A program made the position numbers and the translations under genes. DNA of 64,000 nt. Origin: Cladorhizidae sp. MBARI D1340-BT2 (Eukaryota > Porifera > Demospongiae > Poecilosclerida > Cladorhizidae). Below are positions 24,833 to 37,316 of this stretch, piece after piece (within the stretch, counting starts at the first letter, position 1; each line of letters starts with the position of its first letter). The stretch spans positions 33,034,222-33,098,221 of the forward strand of contig JAQNBH010000003.1 of assembly GCA_028752905.1 (NCBI GenBank), given 5' to 3'. Below the pieces are notes generated by a model. It was given only the letters and a program-made list of their open reading frames with translations, made no database searches and was not told where the DNA came from.

Positions 24833-26026
24833 GTACAGACCTATTCTCTCACTGGTGCCATGAGCTAACTCAGAGGCAACCACATGTCTCCCGTACAGAC
24901 CTACTCTCCCACTGGTGCCATGAGCTAACTCAGAGGCAACCACATGTCTCCCGTACAGACCTACTCTCTCACTGGTGCTATGAGCTAATTCAGAGGTAAC
25001 CACATGTCTCCCGTACAGACCTACTCTCTCACTGGTGCCATGAGCTAACTCAGAGGCAACCACATGTCTCCCGTACAGACCTACTCTCTCACTGGTGCCA
25101 TGAGCTAACTCAGAGGCAACCACATGTTTCCCATACAGACCAACTCTCTCACTGGTGCCATGCGCTAACTCAGAGGACACCACATGTCTCCCGTACAGAC
25201 CTACTCTCTCACTGGTGCCATGAGCTAACTCAGAGGCAACCACATGTCTCCTGTACAGACCTACTATCTCACTGGTGCCATGAGCTAACTCAGAGGCAAC
25301 CACATGTCTCCCGTACAGACCTACTCTCTCACTGGTGCCATGAGCTAACTCAGAGGCAATCACATGTCTCCCGTACAGACCTACTCTCTCACTGGTGCCA
25401 TGAGCTAACTCAGAGGCAACCAGAGGTCTCCCGTACAGACCTACTCTCTCACTGGTGCCATGAGCTAACTCAGATGCAACCACATGTCTCCCGTACAGAC
25501 CTACTCTCTCACTAGTGCCATGAGCTAACTCAGAGGCAACCACATGTCTCCCGTACAGACCTACTCTCTCACTGGTGCCATGAGCTAACTCAGAGGCAAC
25601 CACTTGTCTAACGTACAGACCTACTCTCTCACTGGTGCCATGATCTAACTCAGAGGCAACGACATGTCTCCCGTACAGACCTACTCTCTCACTGGTGCCA
25701 TGAGCTAACTCAGAGGCAACCACATGTCTCCCGTACAGACCTACTCTCTCACTGGTGCCATGAGAGGCAACCACATGTCTCCCGTACAGACCTATGTACT
25801 CTCTCACTGGTGCCATGAGCTAACTCAGAGGCAACCACATGTCTCCTGTACAGACCTACTCTCTCACTGGTGCCATGAGCTAAGTCAGAGGCAACCACAT
25901 GTCTCCTGTACAGACCTACTCTCTCACTGGTACCATGAGCTAACTCAGAGGCAACCACATGTCTCCCGTAAGGCCTACTCTCTCACTGGTGCCATGAGCT
26001 AACTCAGAGGCAACCACATGTCTCCC
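24590..26026. repeat. 3,340-bp offset duplication, left copy
   Basis: About 1.44 kb matches 27930-29366, including CCAGAGGTC, ACTAGTGCC and GCTAAGTCAG. A few differences are visible, such as CACATGTTTCCC here, so it is older than the 2,030-bp event. Confidence 0.8.
25733..26026. repeat. Cassette A2, copy 3
   Basis: It has GCTAAGTCAGAGG in the first 60-bp unit (25848). The 29073 copy shares this and adds CATACCTAC, so the second derives from the first or from a common parent. Confidence 0.92.
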
Positions 26027-27106
26027 GTACAGACCTACTCTCTCACTGTTGCCATGAGCTAACTCTGAGGCAACCACATGTCTCCCGTACAGACCTACTC
26101 TCTCACTGGTGCCATGAGCTAACTCAGAGGCAACCACATGTCTCCCGTACAGACCTACTCTCTCACTGGTGCCATGAGCTAACTCAGAGGCAACCACATG
26201 TCTCCCGTACAGACCTACTCTCTCACTGGTGCCATGAGCTAACTCAGAGGCAACCACATGTCTCCCGTACAGACCTACTCTCACACTGGTGCCATGAGCT
26301 AACTAAGAGGCAACCACATGTCTCCCGTACAGACCTACTCTCTCACTGGTGCCATGAGCTAACTCAGAGGCAACCACATGTCTCCCGTACAGACCTACTC
26401 TCTCACTGGTGCCATGCGCTAACTCAGAGGCAACCACATGTCTCCCGTACAGACCTACTCTCTCACTGGTGCCATGAGCTAATTCAGAGGCAACCACATA
26501 TCTCCCGTACAGACCTACTCTCTCACTGGTGCCATGAGCTAACTCAGAGACAACCACATGTCTCCCGTACAGACCTACTCTCTCACTGGTGCCATGAGCT
26601 AACTCAGAGGCAACCACATGTCTCCCGTACAGACCTACTCTCTCACTGGTGCCATGAGCTAACTCAGAGGCAACCACATGTCTCCCATACAGACCTACTC
26701 TCTCACTGGTGCCATGAGCTAACTCAGAGGCAACCACATGTCTCCCGTACAGACCTACTCTCTCACTGGTGCCATGAGCTAACTCAGAGGCACCCACAGG
26801 TCTCCTGTACAGACCTACTCTCTCACTGGTGCCATGAGCTAACTCAGATGCAACCACATGTCTCCCGTACACACCTACTCTCTCACTAGTGCCATGAGCT
26901 AACTCAGAGGCAACCACATGTCTCCCGTACAGACCTACTCTCTCACTGGTGCCATGAGCTTACTCAGAGGCAACCACTTGTCTCACGTACAGACCTACTC
27001 TCTCACTGGTGCCATGATCTAACTCAGAGGCAACGACATGTCTCCCGTACAGACCTACTCTCTCACTGGTGCCATGAGCTAACTCAGAGGCAACCACATG
27101 TCTCCC

Positions 27107-27344
27107 GTACAGACCTATGTACTCTCTTACTGGTGCCATGAGAGGCAACCACATGTCTCCCGTACAGACCTATGTACTCTCTCACTGGTGCCATGAGCTA
27201 ACTCAGAGGCAACCACATGTCTCCTGTACAGACCTACTCTCTCACTGGTGCCATGAGCTAACTCAGAGGCAACCACATGTCTCCCGTAAGGCCTACTCTC
27301 TCACTGGTGCCATGAGCTAACTCAGAGGCAACCACATGTCTCCC
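27107..27344. repeat. Shortened cassette A2 (55-64-60-59)
   Basis: The first unit (27107-27161) is a hybrid: it carries the +4 TGTA gain and the -9 deletion together, giving 55 bp. One 60-bp unit is missing. This is what crossing over between the 51-bp and 64-bp units of two misaligned cassettes would produce. Confidence 0.88.
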
Positions 27345-27644
27345 GTACAGACCTACTCTCTCACTGGTGCCATGAGCTAACTCAGAGGCAACCACATGTC
27401 TCCCGTACAGACCTACTCTCTCACTGGTGCCATGAGCTAACTCAGAGGCAACCACATGTCTCCCGTACAGACCTACTCTCTCACTGGTGCCATGAGCTAA
27501 CTCAGAGGCAACCACATGTCTCCCGTACAGACCTACTCTCTCACTGGTGCCATGAGCTAACTCAGAGGCAACCACATGTCTCCAGTACAGACCTACTCTC
27601 TCACTGGTGCCATGAGCTAACTCAGAGGCAACCACATGTCTCCC

Positions 27645-28172
27645 GTACAGACCTACTCTCTCACTGGTGCCATGAGAGGCAACCACATGTCTCCCGTACA
27701 GACCTATGTACTCTCTCACTGGTGCCATGAGCTAACTCAGAGGCAACCACATGTCTCCTGTACAGACCTACTCTCTCACTGGTGCCATGAGCTAACTCAG
27801 AGGCAACCACATGTCTCCTGTACAGACCTACTCTCTCACTGGTACCATGAGCTAACTCAGAGGCAACCACATGTCTCCCGTAAGGCCTACTCTCTCACTG
27901 GTGCCATGAGAGGCAACCACATGTCTCCCGTACAGACCTATGTACTCTCTCACTGGTGCCATGAGCTAACTCAGAGGCAACCACATGTCTCCTGTACAGA
28001 CCTACTCTCTCACTGGTGCCATGAGCTAACTCAGAGGCAACCACATGTCTCCTGTACAGACCTACTCTCTCACTGGTACCATGAGCTAACTCAGAGGCAA
28101 CCACATGTCTCCCGTAAGGCCTACTCTCTCACTGGTGCCATGAGCTAACTCAGAGGCAACCACATGTCTCTC
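27645..28172. repeat. Double cassette A2 with fused 50-bp unit
   Basis: Order is 51-64-60-60-50-64-60-60-59. The 50-bp unit (27880-27929) starts GTAAGGCC and also has the ATGAGAGGC deletion, so it is the 59-bp tail of one cassette joined to the 51-bp head of the next. This gives a 234-bp tandem repeat and removes all spacer monomers between cassettes. It is a clean unequal-exchange joint. Confidence 0.92.
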
Positions 28173-29366
28173 GTACAGACCTATTCTCTCACTGGTGCCA
28201 TGAGCTAACTCAGAGGCAACCACATGTCTCCCGTACAGACCTACTCTCCCACTGGTGCCATGAGCTAACTCAGAGGCAACCACATGTCTCCCGTACAGAC
28301 CTACTCTCTCACTGGTGCTATGAGCTAATTCAGAGGTAACCACATGTCTCCCATACAGACCTACTCTCTCACTGGTGCCATGAGCTAACTCAGAGGCAAC
28401 CACATGTCTCCCGTACAGACCTACTCTCTCACTGGTGCCATGAGCTAACTCAGAGGCAACCACATGTCTCCCATACAGACCAACTCTCTCACTGGTGCCA
28501 TGCGCTAACTCAGAGGCAACCACATGTCTCCCGTACAGACCTACTCTCTCACTGGTGCCATGAGCTAACTCAGAGGCAACTACATGTCTCCTGTACAGAC
28601 CTACTCTCTCACTGGTGCCATGAGCTAACTCAGAGGCAACCACATGTCTCCCGTACAGACCTACTCTCTCACTGGTGCCATGAGCTAACTCAGAGGCAAT
28701 CACATGTCTCCCGTACAGACCTACTCTCTCACTGGTGCCATGAGCTAACTCAGAGGCAACCAGAGGTCTCCCGTACAGACCTACTCTCTCACTGGTGCCA
28801 TGAGCTAACTCAGATGCAACCACATGTCTCCCGTACAGACCTACTCTCTCACTAGTGCCATGAGCTAACTCAGAGGCAACCACATGTCTCCCGTACAGAC
28901 CTACTCTCTCACTGGTGCCATGAGCTAACTTAGAGGCAACCACTTGTCTCACGTACAGACCTACTCTCTCACTGGTGCCATGATCTAACTCAGAGGCAAC
29001 GACATGTCTCCCGTACAGACCTACTCTCTCACTGGTGCCATGAGCTAACTCAGAGGCAACCACATGTCTCCCGTACAGACCTACTCTCTCACTGGTGCCA
29101 TGAGAGGCAACCACATGTCTCCCGTACAGACCTATGTACTCTCTCACTGGTGCCATGAGCTAACTCAGAGGCAACCACATGTCTCCTGTACAGACCTACT
29201 CTCTCACTGGTGCCATGAGCTAAGTCAGAGGCAACCACATGTCTCCTGTACATACCTACTCTCTCACTGGTACCATGAGCTAACTCAGAGGCAACCACAT
29301 GTCTCCCGTAAGGCCTACTCTCTCACTGGTGCCATTAGCTAACTCAGAGGCAACCACATGTCACCC
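27930..29366. repeat. 3,340-bp offset duplication, right copy
   Basis: Partner of 24590-26026. It ends with cassette A2 at 29073-29366, where the last 59-bp unit reads GCCATTAGC. Confidence 0.8.
29073..29366. repeat. Cassette A2, copy 6
   Basis: It carries GTACATACC at 29248 and GCCATTAGC in the 59-bp unit, both private to this copy, on top of the GCTAAGTCAG shared with 25733. Confidence 0.92.
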
Positions 29367-29906
29367 GTACAGACCTACTCTCTCACTGGTGCCATGAGCT
29401 AACTCAGAGGCAACCACATGTCTCCCGTACAGACCTACTCTCTCACTGGTGCCATGAGCTAACTCAGAGGCAACCACATGTCTCCCGTACAGACCTACTC
29501 TCTCACTGGTGCCATGAGCTAACTCAGAGGCAACCACATGTCTCCCGTACAGACCTACTCTCTCACTGGTGCCATGAGCTAACTCAGAGGCAACCACATG
29601 TCTCCCGTACAGACCTACTCTCTCACTGGTGCCATGAGCTAACTCAGAGGCAACCACATGTCTCCCGTACAGACCTACTCTCTCACTGGTGCCATGAGCT
29701 AACTCAGAGGCAACCACATGTCTCCCGTACAGACCTACTCTCTCACTGGTGCCATGCGCTAACTCAGAGGCAACCACATGTCTCCCGTACAGACCTACTC
29801 TCTCACTGGTGCCATGAGCTAATTCAGAAGCAACCACATATCTCCCGTACAGACCTACTCTCTCACTGGTGCCATGAGCTAACTCAGAGGCAACCACATG
29901 TCTCCC

Positions 29907-30200
29907 GTACAGACCTACTCTCTCACTGGTGCCATGAGAGGCAACCACATGTCTCCCGTACAGACCTATGTACTCTCTCACTGGTGCCATGAGCTAACTC
30001 AGAGGCAACCACATGTCTCCTGTACAGACCTACTCTCTCACTGGTGCCATGAGCTAACTCAGAGGCAACCACATGTCTCCTGTACAGACCTACTCTCTCA
30101 CTGGTACCATGAGCTAACTCAGAGGCAACCACATGTCTCCCGTAAGGCCTACTCTCTCACTGGTGCCATGAGCTAACTCAGAGGCAACCACATGTCTCTC
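29907..30200. repeat. Cassette A2, copy 7
   Basis: It stands 834 bp after the previous cassette (the 894-bp period less one monomer) and is followed at once by module E copy 2. Confidence 0.92.
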
Positions 30201-30976
30201 GTACAGACCTATTCTCTCACTGGTGCCATGAGCTAACTCAGAGGCAACCACATGTCTCCCGTACAGACCTACTCTCCCACTGGTGCCATGAGCTAACTCA
30301 GAGGCAACCACATGTCTCCCCTACAGATCTACTCTCTCACTGGTGCCATGAGCTAACTCAGGGGCAACCACCTGTCTCCCGTACAGACCTACTCTCTCAC
30401 TGGTGCCATGAGCTAACTAAGAGGCAACCACATGTCTCCCGTACAGACCTACTCTCTCACTGGTGCCATGAACTAACTCAGAGACAACCACATGTCTCCT
30501 GTACAGACCTACTCTCTCACTGTTGCCATAAGCTAACTCAGAAGCAACCACATGTCTCCCGCACAGACCTACTCTCCCACTGGTGCCATGAGCTAACTCA
30601 GAGGCAACCACATGTCTCCCATACAGACCTACTCTCACACTGGTGCCATGAGCTAACTCAGAGACAACCACATTTCTTCCGTTCAGACCTACTCTCTCAC
30701 TGGTGCCATGAGCTAACTCAGAGGCAACCACATGTCTCCCGTACAGACCTACTCTCTCACTGGTGCCATGAGCTAACTCAGAGGCAACCACATGTCTCCC
30801 GTACAGACCTACTCTCTCACTGGTACCATGAGCTAACTCAGAGGCAACCACATGTCTCCTGTACAGACCTACTCTCTCACTGGTACCATGAGCTAACTCA
30901 GAGGCAACCACATGTCTCCTGTACAGACCTACTCACTGGTGCCATGAACTAACTGAGAGGCAACCACGTGTCTCCC
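30201..30976. repeat. HOR module E, copy 2 (776 bp)
   Basis: It carries the module-E marker order, one monomer shorter than copy 1, and ends in the 56-bp CACGTG unit at 30921-30976. A private CTACAGATC start is at 30321. Confidence 0.78.
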
Positions 30977-32056
30977 ATACAGACCTACTCTCTCACTGGT
31001 GCCATGAGCTAACTCAGAGGCAACCACATGTCTTCCGTACAGACATACTCTCTCACTGGTGCCATGAGCTAACTCAGAGGCAACCACATGTCTCCCGTAC
31101 AGACCGACTCTCTCACTGGTGCCATGAGCTAACTCAGAGGCAACCACATGTCTCCCGTACAGACCTACTCTCTCACTGGTGCCATGAGCTAACTCAGAGG
31201 CAACCACATGTCTCCCGTACATACCTACTCTCTCACTGGTGCCATGAGCTAACTCAGAGGCAACCACATGTCTCCCGTACATACCTACTCTCTCACTGGT
31301 GCCATGAGCTAACTCAGAGGCAACCACATGTCTCCCGTACAGACCTACTCTCTCACTGGTGCCATGAGCTAACTCAGAGGCAACCACATGTCTCCCGTAC
31401 AGACCTACTCTCTCACTGGTGCCATGAGCTAACTCAGAGGCAACCACATGTCTACCGTACAGACCTACTCTCTCACTGTTGCCATAAGCTAACTCAGAAG
31501 CAACCACATGTCTCCCGCACAGACCTACTCTCCCACTGGTGCCATGAGCTAACTCAGAGGCAACCACATGTCTCCCATACAGACCTACTCTCACACTGGT
31601 GCCATGAGCTAACTCAGAGACAAACACATGTCTTCCGTTCAGACATACCCTCTCACTGGTGCCATGAGCTAACTCAGAGGCAACCACATGTCTCCCGTAC
31701 AGACCTACTCTCTCACTGGTGCCATGAGCTAACTCAGAGGCAACCACATGTCTCCCGTACAGACCTACTCTCTCACTGGTGCCATGAGCTAACTCAGAGG
31801 CAACCACATGTCTCCCGTACAGACCTACTCTCTCACTGGTGCCATGCGCTAACTCAGAGGCAACCACATGTCTCCCGTACAGACCTACTCTCTCACTGGT
31901 GCCATGAGCTAATTCAGAAGCAACCACATATCTCCCGTACAGACCTACTCTCTCACTGGTGCCATGAGCTAACTCAGAGGCAACCACATGTCTCCCGTAC
32001 AGACCTACTCTCTCACTGGTGCCATGAGCTAACTCAGAGGCAACCACATGTCTCCC

Positions 32057-32350
32057 GTACAGACCTACTCTCTCACTGGTGCCATGAGAGGCAACCACAT
32101 GTCTCCCGTACAGACCTATGTACTCTCTCACTGGTGCCATGAGCTAACTCAGAGGCAACCACATGTCTCCTGTACAGACCTACTCTCTCACTGGTGCCAT
32201 GAGCTAACTCAGAGGCAACCACATGTCTCCTGTACAGACCTACTCTCTCACTGGTACCATGAGCTAACTCAGAGGCAACCACATGTCTCCCGTAAGGCCT
32301 ACTCTCTCACTGGTGCCATGAGCTAACTCAGAGGCAACCACATGTCTCTC
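32057..32350. repeat. Cassette A2, copy 8
   Basis: Last cassette A before zone 4. The next cassette A lies 22 kb away at 54408 and is of subtype A1. Confidence 0.92.
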
Positions 32351-33066
32351 GTACAGACCTATTCTCTCACTGGTGCCATGAGCTAACTCAGAGGCAACCA
32401 CATGTCTCCCGTACAGACCTACTCTCCCACTGGTGCCATGAGCTAACTCAGAGGTAACCACATGTCTCCCGTACAGACCTACTCTCTCACTGGTGCCATG
32501 AGCTAACTCAGAGGCAACCACCTGTCTCCCGTACAGACCTACTCTCTCACTGGTGCCATGAGCTAACTAAGAGGCAACCACATGTCTCCCGTACAGACCT
32601 ACTCTCTCACTGGTGCCATGAACTAACTCAGAGACAACCACATGTCTCCTGTACAGACCTACTCTCTCACTGTTGCCATAAGCTAACTCAGAAGCAACCA
32701 CATGTCTCCCGCACAGACCTACTCTCCCACTGGTGCCATGAGCTAACTCAGAGGCAACCACATGTCTCCCATACAGACCTACTCTCACACTGGTGCCATG
32801 AGCTAACTCAGAGACAACCACATGTCTTCCGTTCAGACCTACTCTCTCACTGGTGCCATGAGCTAACTCAGAGGCAACCACATGTCTCCCGTACAGACCT
32901 ACTCTCTCACTGGTACCATGAGCTAACTCAGAGGCAACCACATGTCTCCTGTACAGACCTACTCTCTCACTGGTACCATGAGCTAACTCAGAGGCAACCA
33001 CATGTCTCCTGTACAGACCTACTCACTGGTGCCATGAACTAACTGAGAGGCAACCACGTGTCTCCC
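32351..33066. repeat. HOR module E, copy 3 (716 bp)
   Basis: The offset from copy 2 is 2,150 bp at its start and 2,090 bp at its end, so exactly one monomer was lost inside. The terminal 56-bp unit (33011-33066) keeps CACGTG. Confidence 0.78.
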
Positions 33067-33726
33067 ATACAGACCTACTCTCTCACTGGTGCCATGAGCT
33101 AACTCAGAGGCAACCACATGTCTTCCGTACAGACATACTCTCTCACTGGTGCCATGAGCTAACTCAGAGGCAACCACATGTCTCCCGTACAGACCGACTC
33201 TCTCACTGGTGCCATGAGCTAACTCAGAGGCAACCACATGTCTCCCGTACAGACCTACTCTCTCACTGGTGCCATGAGCTAACTCAGAGGCAACCACATG
33301 TCTCCCGTACATACCTACTCTCTCACTGGTGCCATGAGCTAACTCAGAGGCAACCACATGTCTCCCGTACATACCTACTCTCTCACTGGTGCCATGAGCT
33401 AACTCAGAGGCAACCACATGTCTCCCGTACAGACCTACTCTCTCACTGGTGCCATGAGCTAACTCAGAGGCAACCACATGTCTCCCGTACAGACCTACTC
33501 TCTCACTGGTGCCATGAGCTAACTCAGAGGCAACCATATGTCTCCGGTACAGACCTATTCTCTCACTGGTGCCATGAGCTAACTCAGAGGCAACCACATG
33601 TCTCCAGTACAGACCTACTCTCTCACTGGTGCCATGAGCTAACTCAGAGGCAACCACATGTCTCCAGTACAAACCTACTCTCTCACTGGTGCCAAGAGCT
33701 AACTCAGAGGCAACCACATGTCTCCC

Positions 33727-34027
33727 GTACAGACCTACTTCTCACTGGTGCCATGAGCTAACTCAGAGGCAACCACATGTCTCCCGTACAGACCTACTCT
33801 CTCAGTGGTGCCATGAGCTAACTCAGAGACAACCACATGTCTCCCATACAGACCTACTCTCTCACTGGTGCCATGCGCTAACTCAGAGGCAACCACATGT
33901 CTCCCGTACAGACCTACTCTCTCACTGGTGCCATGAGCTAACTCAGAGGCAATCACATGTCTCCTGTACAGACCTACTCTCTCACTGGTGCCATGAGCTA
34001 ACTCAGAGGCAACCACATGTCTCTCCC
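33727..34027. repeat. 59-bp and 62-bp units
   Basis: The unit at 33727-33785 has CTACTTCTC (-1). The unit at 33966-34027 ends ATGTCTCTCCC (+2, one extra TC). Together they shift the frame by one base and break the long - strand ORF upstream. The CTACTTCTC unit recurs at 36779 at a 3,052-bp offset. Confidence 0.88.
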
Positions 34028-34687
34028 GTACAGACCTACTCTCTCACTGGTGCCATGAGCTAACTCAGAGGCAACCACATGTCTCCCGTTCAGACCTACT
34101 CTCCCACTGGTGCCATGAGCTAATTCAGAGACAACCACATGTCTCCCTTACAGACCTATTCTCTCACTGGTGCCATGAGCTAACTAAGAATCAACCACAT
34201 GTCTCCCGTACAGACCTATTCTCTCACTGGTGCCATGAGCTAACTCAGAGGAAACTACATGTCTCCTGTACAGACCTACTCTCTCACTGGTGCCATGAGC
34301 TAACTCAGAGGCAACCACATGTCTCCCATACAGAGCTACTCTCTCACTGGTGCCATGAACTAACTTAGAGGCAACCACATGTCTCCCATACAGACCTACT
34401 CTCTCACTGGTGCCATGAGCTAACTAAGAGGCAACCACATGTCTCCGGTACAGACATACTCTCCCACTGGTGCCATGAGCTAACTCAGAGGCAACCACAT
34501 GTCTCCCGTACAGATCTACTCTCTCTCTGGTGCCATGAGCTAACTCAGAGGCAACCACATGCCTCCCATACAGACCTACTCTCTCACTAGTGCCATGAGC
34601 TAACTCAGAGGCAACCACATGTCTCCCGCACAGACCTACTCTCCCACTGGTGCCATGAGCTAACTCACAGGCAACCACATGTCTCCC

Positions 34688-34746
34688 GTACAGACCTACT
34701 CTCCCACTGTTGCCATGAGCTACTTAGAGACAACCACATATCTCCC
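34688..34746. repeat. 59-bp CTACTTAG unit
   Basis: GAGCTACTTAGAGAC replaces GAGCTAACTCAGAGGC, one base shorter. Fifteen such units are in the window. In the rest of zone 4 the 46-bp unit follows at once, but here it does not, so this copy shows the state before the 14-bp deletion. Confidence 0.88.
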
Positions 34747-35046
34747 GTTCAGACCTACTCTCTCACTGGTGCCATGAGCTAACTCAGAGGCAACCACATG
34801 TCTCCAGTACAGACCTACTCTCTCAGTGGTACCATGAGCTAACTCAGAGGCAACCACATGTCTCCCGTACAGACCTACTCTCTCACTGATGCCATGAGCT
34901 AACTCAGAGGCAACCACATATCTCCTGTACAGACCTACTCTCTCACTGGTGCCATGAGCAAATTCATTGGCAACCACATGTCTCCCGTACAGACCTACTC
35001 TCTCACTGATACCATGAGCTAACTCAGAGGCAACCACATGTCTCCC

Positions 35047-35166
35047 GTACAGACCTACTCACTGGTGCCATGAGCTAACTCAGAGGCAACTACGTGTCTC
35101 CCATACAGACCTACATACTCTCTCACTGGTGCCATGAGCTAACTCAGAAGCAACCACATGTCTCCC
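35047..35166. repeat. Cassette B, 56-64 bp pair, first copy
   Basis: A 56-bp unit with AACTACGTG is followed directly by a 64-bp unit with CCTACATACTC. The changes -4 and +4 cancel, so the pair is exactly 120 bp. Later copies read CATACTATC in the 64-bp unit; this one keeps CATACTCTC as at 1437 and is probably the oldest form. Confidence 0.9.
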
Positions 35167-35286
35167 TTACAGACCTACTCTCTCACTGGTGCCATGAGCT
35201 AACTCAGAGGCAACCACATGTCTCCCGTACAGAACTACTCTCTCACTGGTGCCATGAGCTAAATCAGAGGCAACCACATGTCTCCC

Positions 35287-35342
35287 GTAAGGCCTACTCT
35301 CTCACTGGTGCCATGAGCTAACTCAGAGGCAACATGTCTCTC
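35287..35342. repeat. GTAAGGCC unit shortened to 56 bp
   Basis: A cassette-A-type GTAAGGCC start (-1) is combined with a loss of three bases (GGCAACATG). No 51- or 64-bp partner is adjacent, so it is a cassette A remnant at the zone 3/4 boundary. Confidence 0.85.
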
Positions 35343-36118
35343 GTACAGACCTATTCTCCCACTGGTGCCATGAGCTAACTCAGAGGCAACCACATGTCTC
35401 CCGTACAGACCTACTCTCTCACTGGTGCCATGAGCTAACTCAGAGGCAACCACCTGTCTCCCGTACAGACCTACTCTCTCACTGGTGCCATGAGCTAACT
35501 AAGAGGCAACCACATGTCTCCCGTACAGACCTACTCTCTCACTGGTGCCATGAGCTAACTAAGAGGCAACCACATGTCTCCCGTACAGACCTACTCTCTC
35601 ACTGGTGCCATTAGCTAACTCAGAGACAACCACATGTCTCCTGTACAGACCTACTCTCTCACTGTTGCCATGAGCTAACTCAGAAGCAACCACATGTCTC
35701 CCGTACAGACCTACTCTCCCACTGGTGCCATGAGCTAACTCAGAGGCAACCACATGTCTCCCATACAGACCTACTCTCCCACTGGTGCCATGAGCTAACT
35801 CAGAGACAACCACATGTCTTCCGTTCAGACCTACTCTCTCACTGGTCCCATGAGCTAACTCAGAGGCAACCACATGTCTCCCGTACAGACCTACTCTCTC
35901 ACTGGTGCCATGAGCTAACTCAGAGGCAACCACATGTCTACCGTACAGACCTACTCTCTCACTGGTGCCATGAGCTAACTCAGAGGCAACCACATGTCTC
36001 CTGTACAGACCTACTCTCTCACTGGTACCATGAGCTAACTCAGAGGCAACCACATGTCTCCTGTACAGACCTACTCACTGGTGCCATGAACTAACTGAGA
36101 GGCAACCACATGTCTCCC
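35343..36118. repeat. HOR module E, copy 4 (776 bp)
   Basis: The opening CTCGTACAG/CTATTC marker is kept. The terminal 56-bp unit (36063-36118) has CACATG, not CACGTG. Confidence 0.75.
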
Positions 36119-36778
36119 GTACAGACATACTCTCTCACTGGTGCCATGAGCTAACTCAGAGGCAACCACATGTCTCCCGTACAGACCTACTCTCTCACTG
36201 GTGCCATGAGCTAACTCAGAGGCAACCACATGTCTCCCGTACAGACCTACTCTCTCACTGGTGACATGAGCTAACTCAGAGGCAACCACATGTCTCCCGT
36301 ACAGACCTACTCTCTCACTGGTGCCATGAGCTAACTCAGAGGCAACCACATATCTCCCGTACATACCTACTCTCTCACTGGTGCCATGAGCTAACTCAGA
36401 GGCAACCACATGTCTCCCGTACAGACCTACTCTCTCACTGGTGCCATGAGCTAACTCAGAGGCAACCACATGTCTCCCGTACAGACCTACTCTCTCACTG
36501 GTGCCATGAGCTAACTCAGAGGCAACCACATGTCTACCGTACAAACGTACTCTCTCACTGGTGCCATGAGCTAACTCAGAGGCAACCATATGTCTCCGGT
36601 ACAGACCTATTCTCTCACTGGTGCCATGAGCTAACTCAGAGGCAACCACATGTCTCCAGTACAGACCTACTCTCTCACTGGTGCCATGAGCTAACTCAGA
36701 GGCAACCACATGTCTCCAGTACAAACCTTCTCTCTCACTGGTGCCAAGAGCTAACTCAGAGGCAACCACATGTCTCCC

Positions 36779-36836
36779 GTACAGACCTACTTCTCACTGG
36801 TGCCATGAGCTAACTCAGAGCAACCACATGTCTCCC
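36779..36836. repeat. 58-bp unit with two 1-bp losses
   Basis: It combines CTACTTCTC (-1, as at 33727) with GAGCAACC in place of GAGGCAACC (-1). The second loss is private, so the unit shows stepwise decay of a known variant. Confidence 0.9.
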
Positions 36837-37316
36837 GTACAGACCTACTCTCTCAGTGGTGCCATGAGCTAACTCAGAGACAACCACATGTCTCCCATAC
36901 AGACCTACTCTCTCACTGGTGCCATGCGCTAACTCAGAGGCAACCACATGTCTCCCGTACAGACCTACTCTCTCACTGGTGCCATGAGCTATCTCAGAGG
37001 CAATCACATGTCTCCTGTACAGACCTACTCTCTTTCTGGTGCCATGAGCTAACTCAGAGGCAATCACATGTCTCCCGTAGAGACCTACTCTCTCACTGGT
37101 GCCATGAGCTAACTCAGAGGCAACCACATGTCTCACGTACAGACCTACTCTCTCACTGGTGCCATGCGCTAACTCAGATGCAACCACATGTCTCCCGTAC
37201 AGACCTACTCTCTCACTGGTGCCATGAGCTAACTCAGAGGCAACCACATATCTCCCGTACAGACCTACTCTCTCACTGGTGCCATGAGCTAACTAAGAGG
37301 CAACCACATGTCTCCC

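Larger units (their letters stand above)
22805..33726. repeat. Zone 3: homogeneous core with cassette A2
   Basis: The most uniform part of the window. Runs such as 23939-24538, 27345-27644 and 29427-29726 are almost pure consensus. Cassette A is present with GGTGCC in the 64-bp unit (subtype A2), at short spacings of 894, 1,194, 834 and 234 bp. Low divergence and short periods suggest this is the most recently amplified part. Confidence 0.82.

Noticed and set aside
30929..32140. 403-codon - strand ORF (others of 356 codons at 24746 and 28086)
   Set aside because: Mirror case on the - strand: a repeat of a 20-residue unit with frequent amino-acid changes, no signal peptide or domain, and ends fixed by length variants, not by gene structure.
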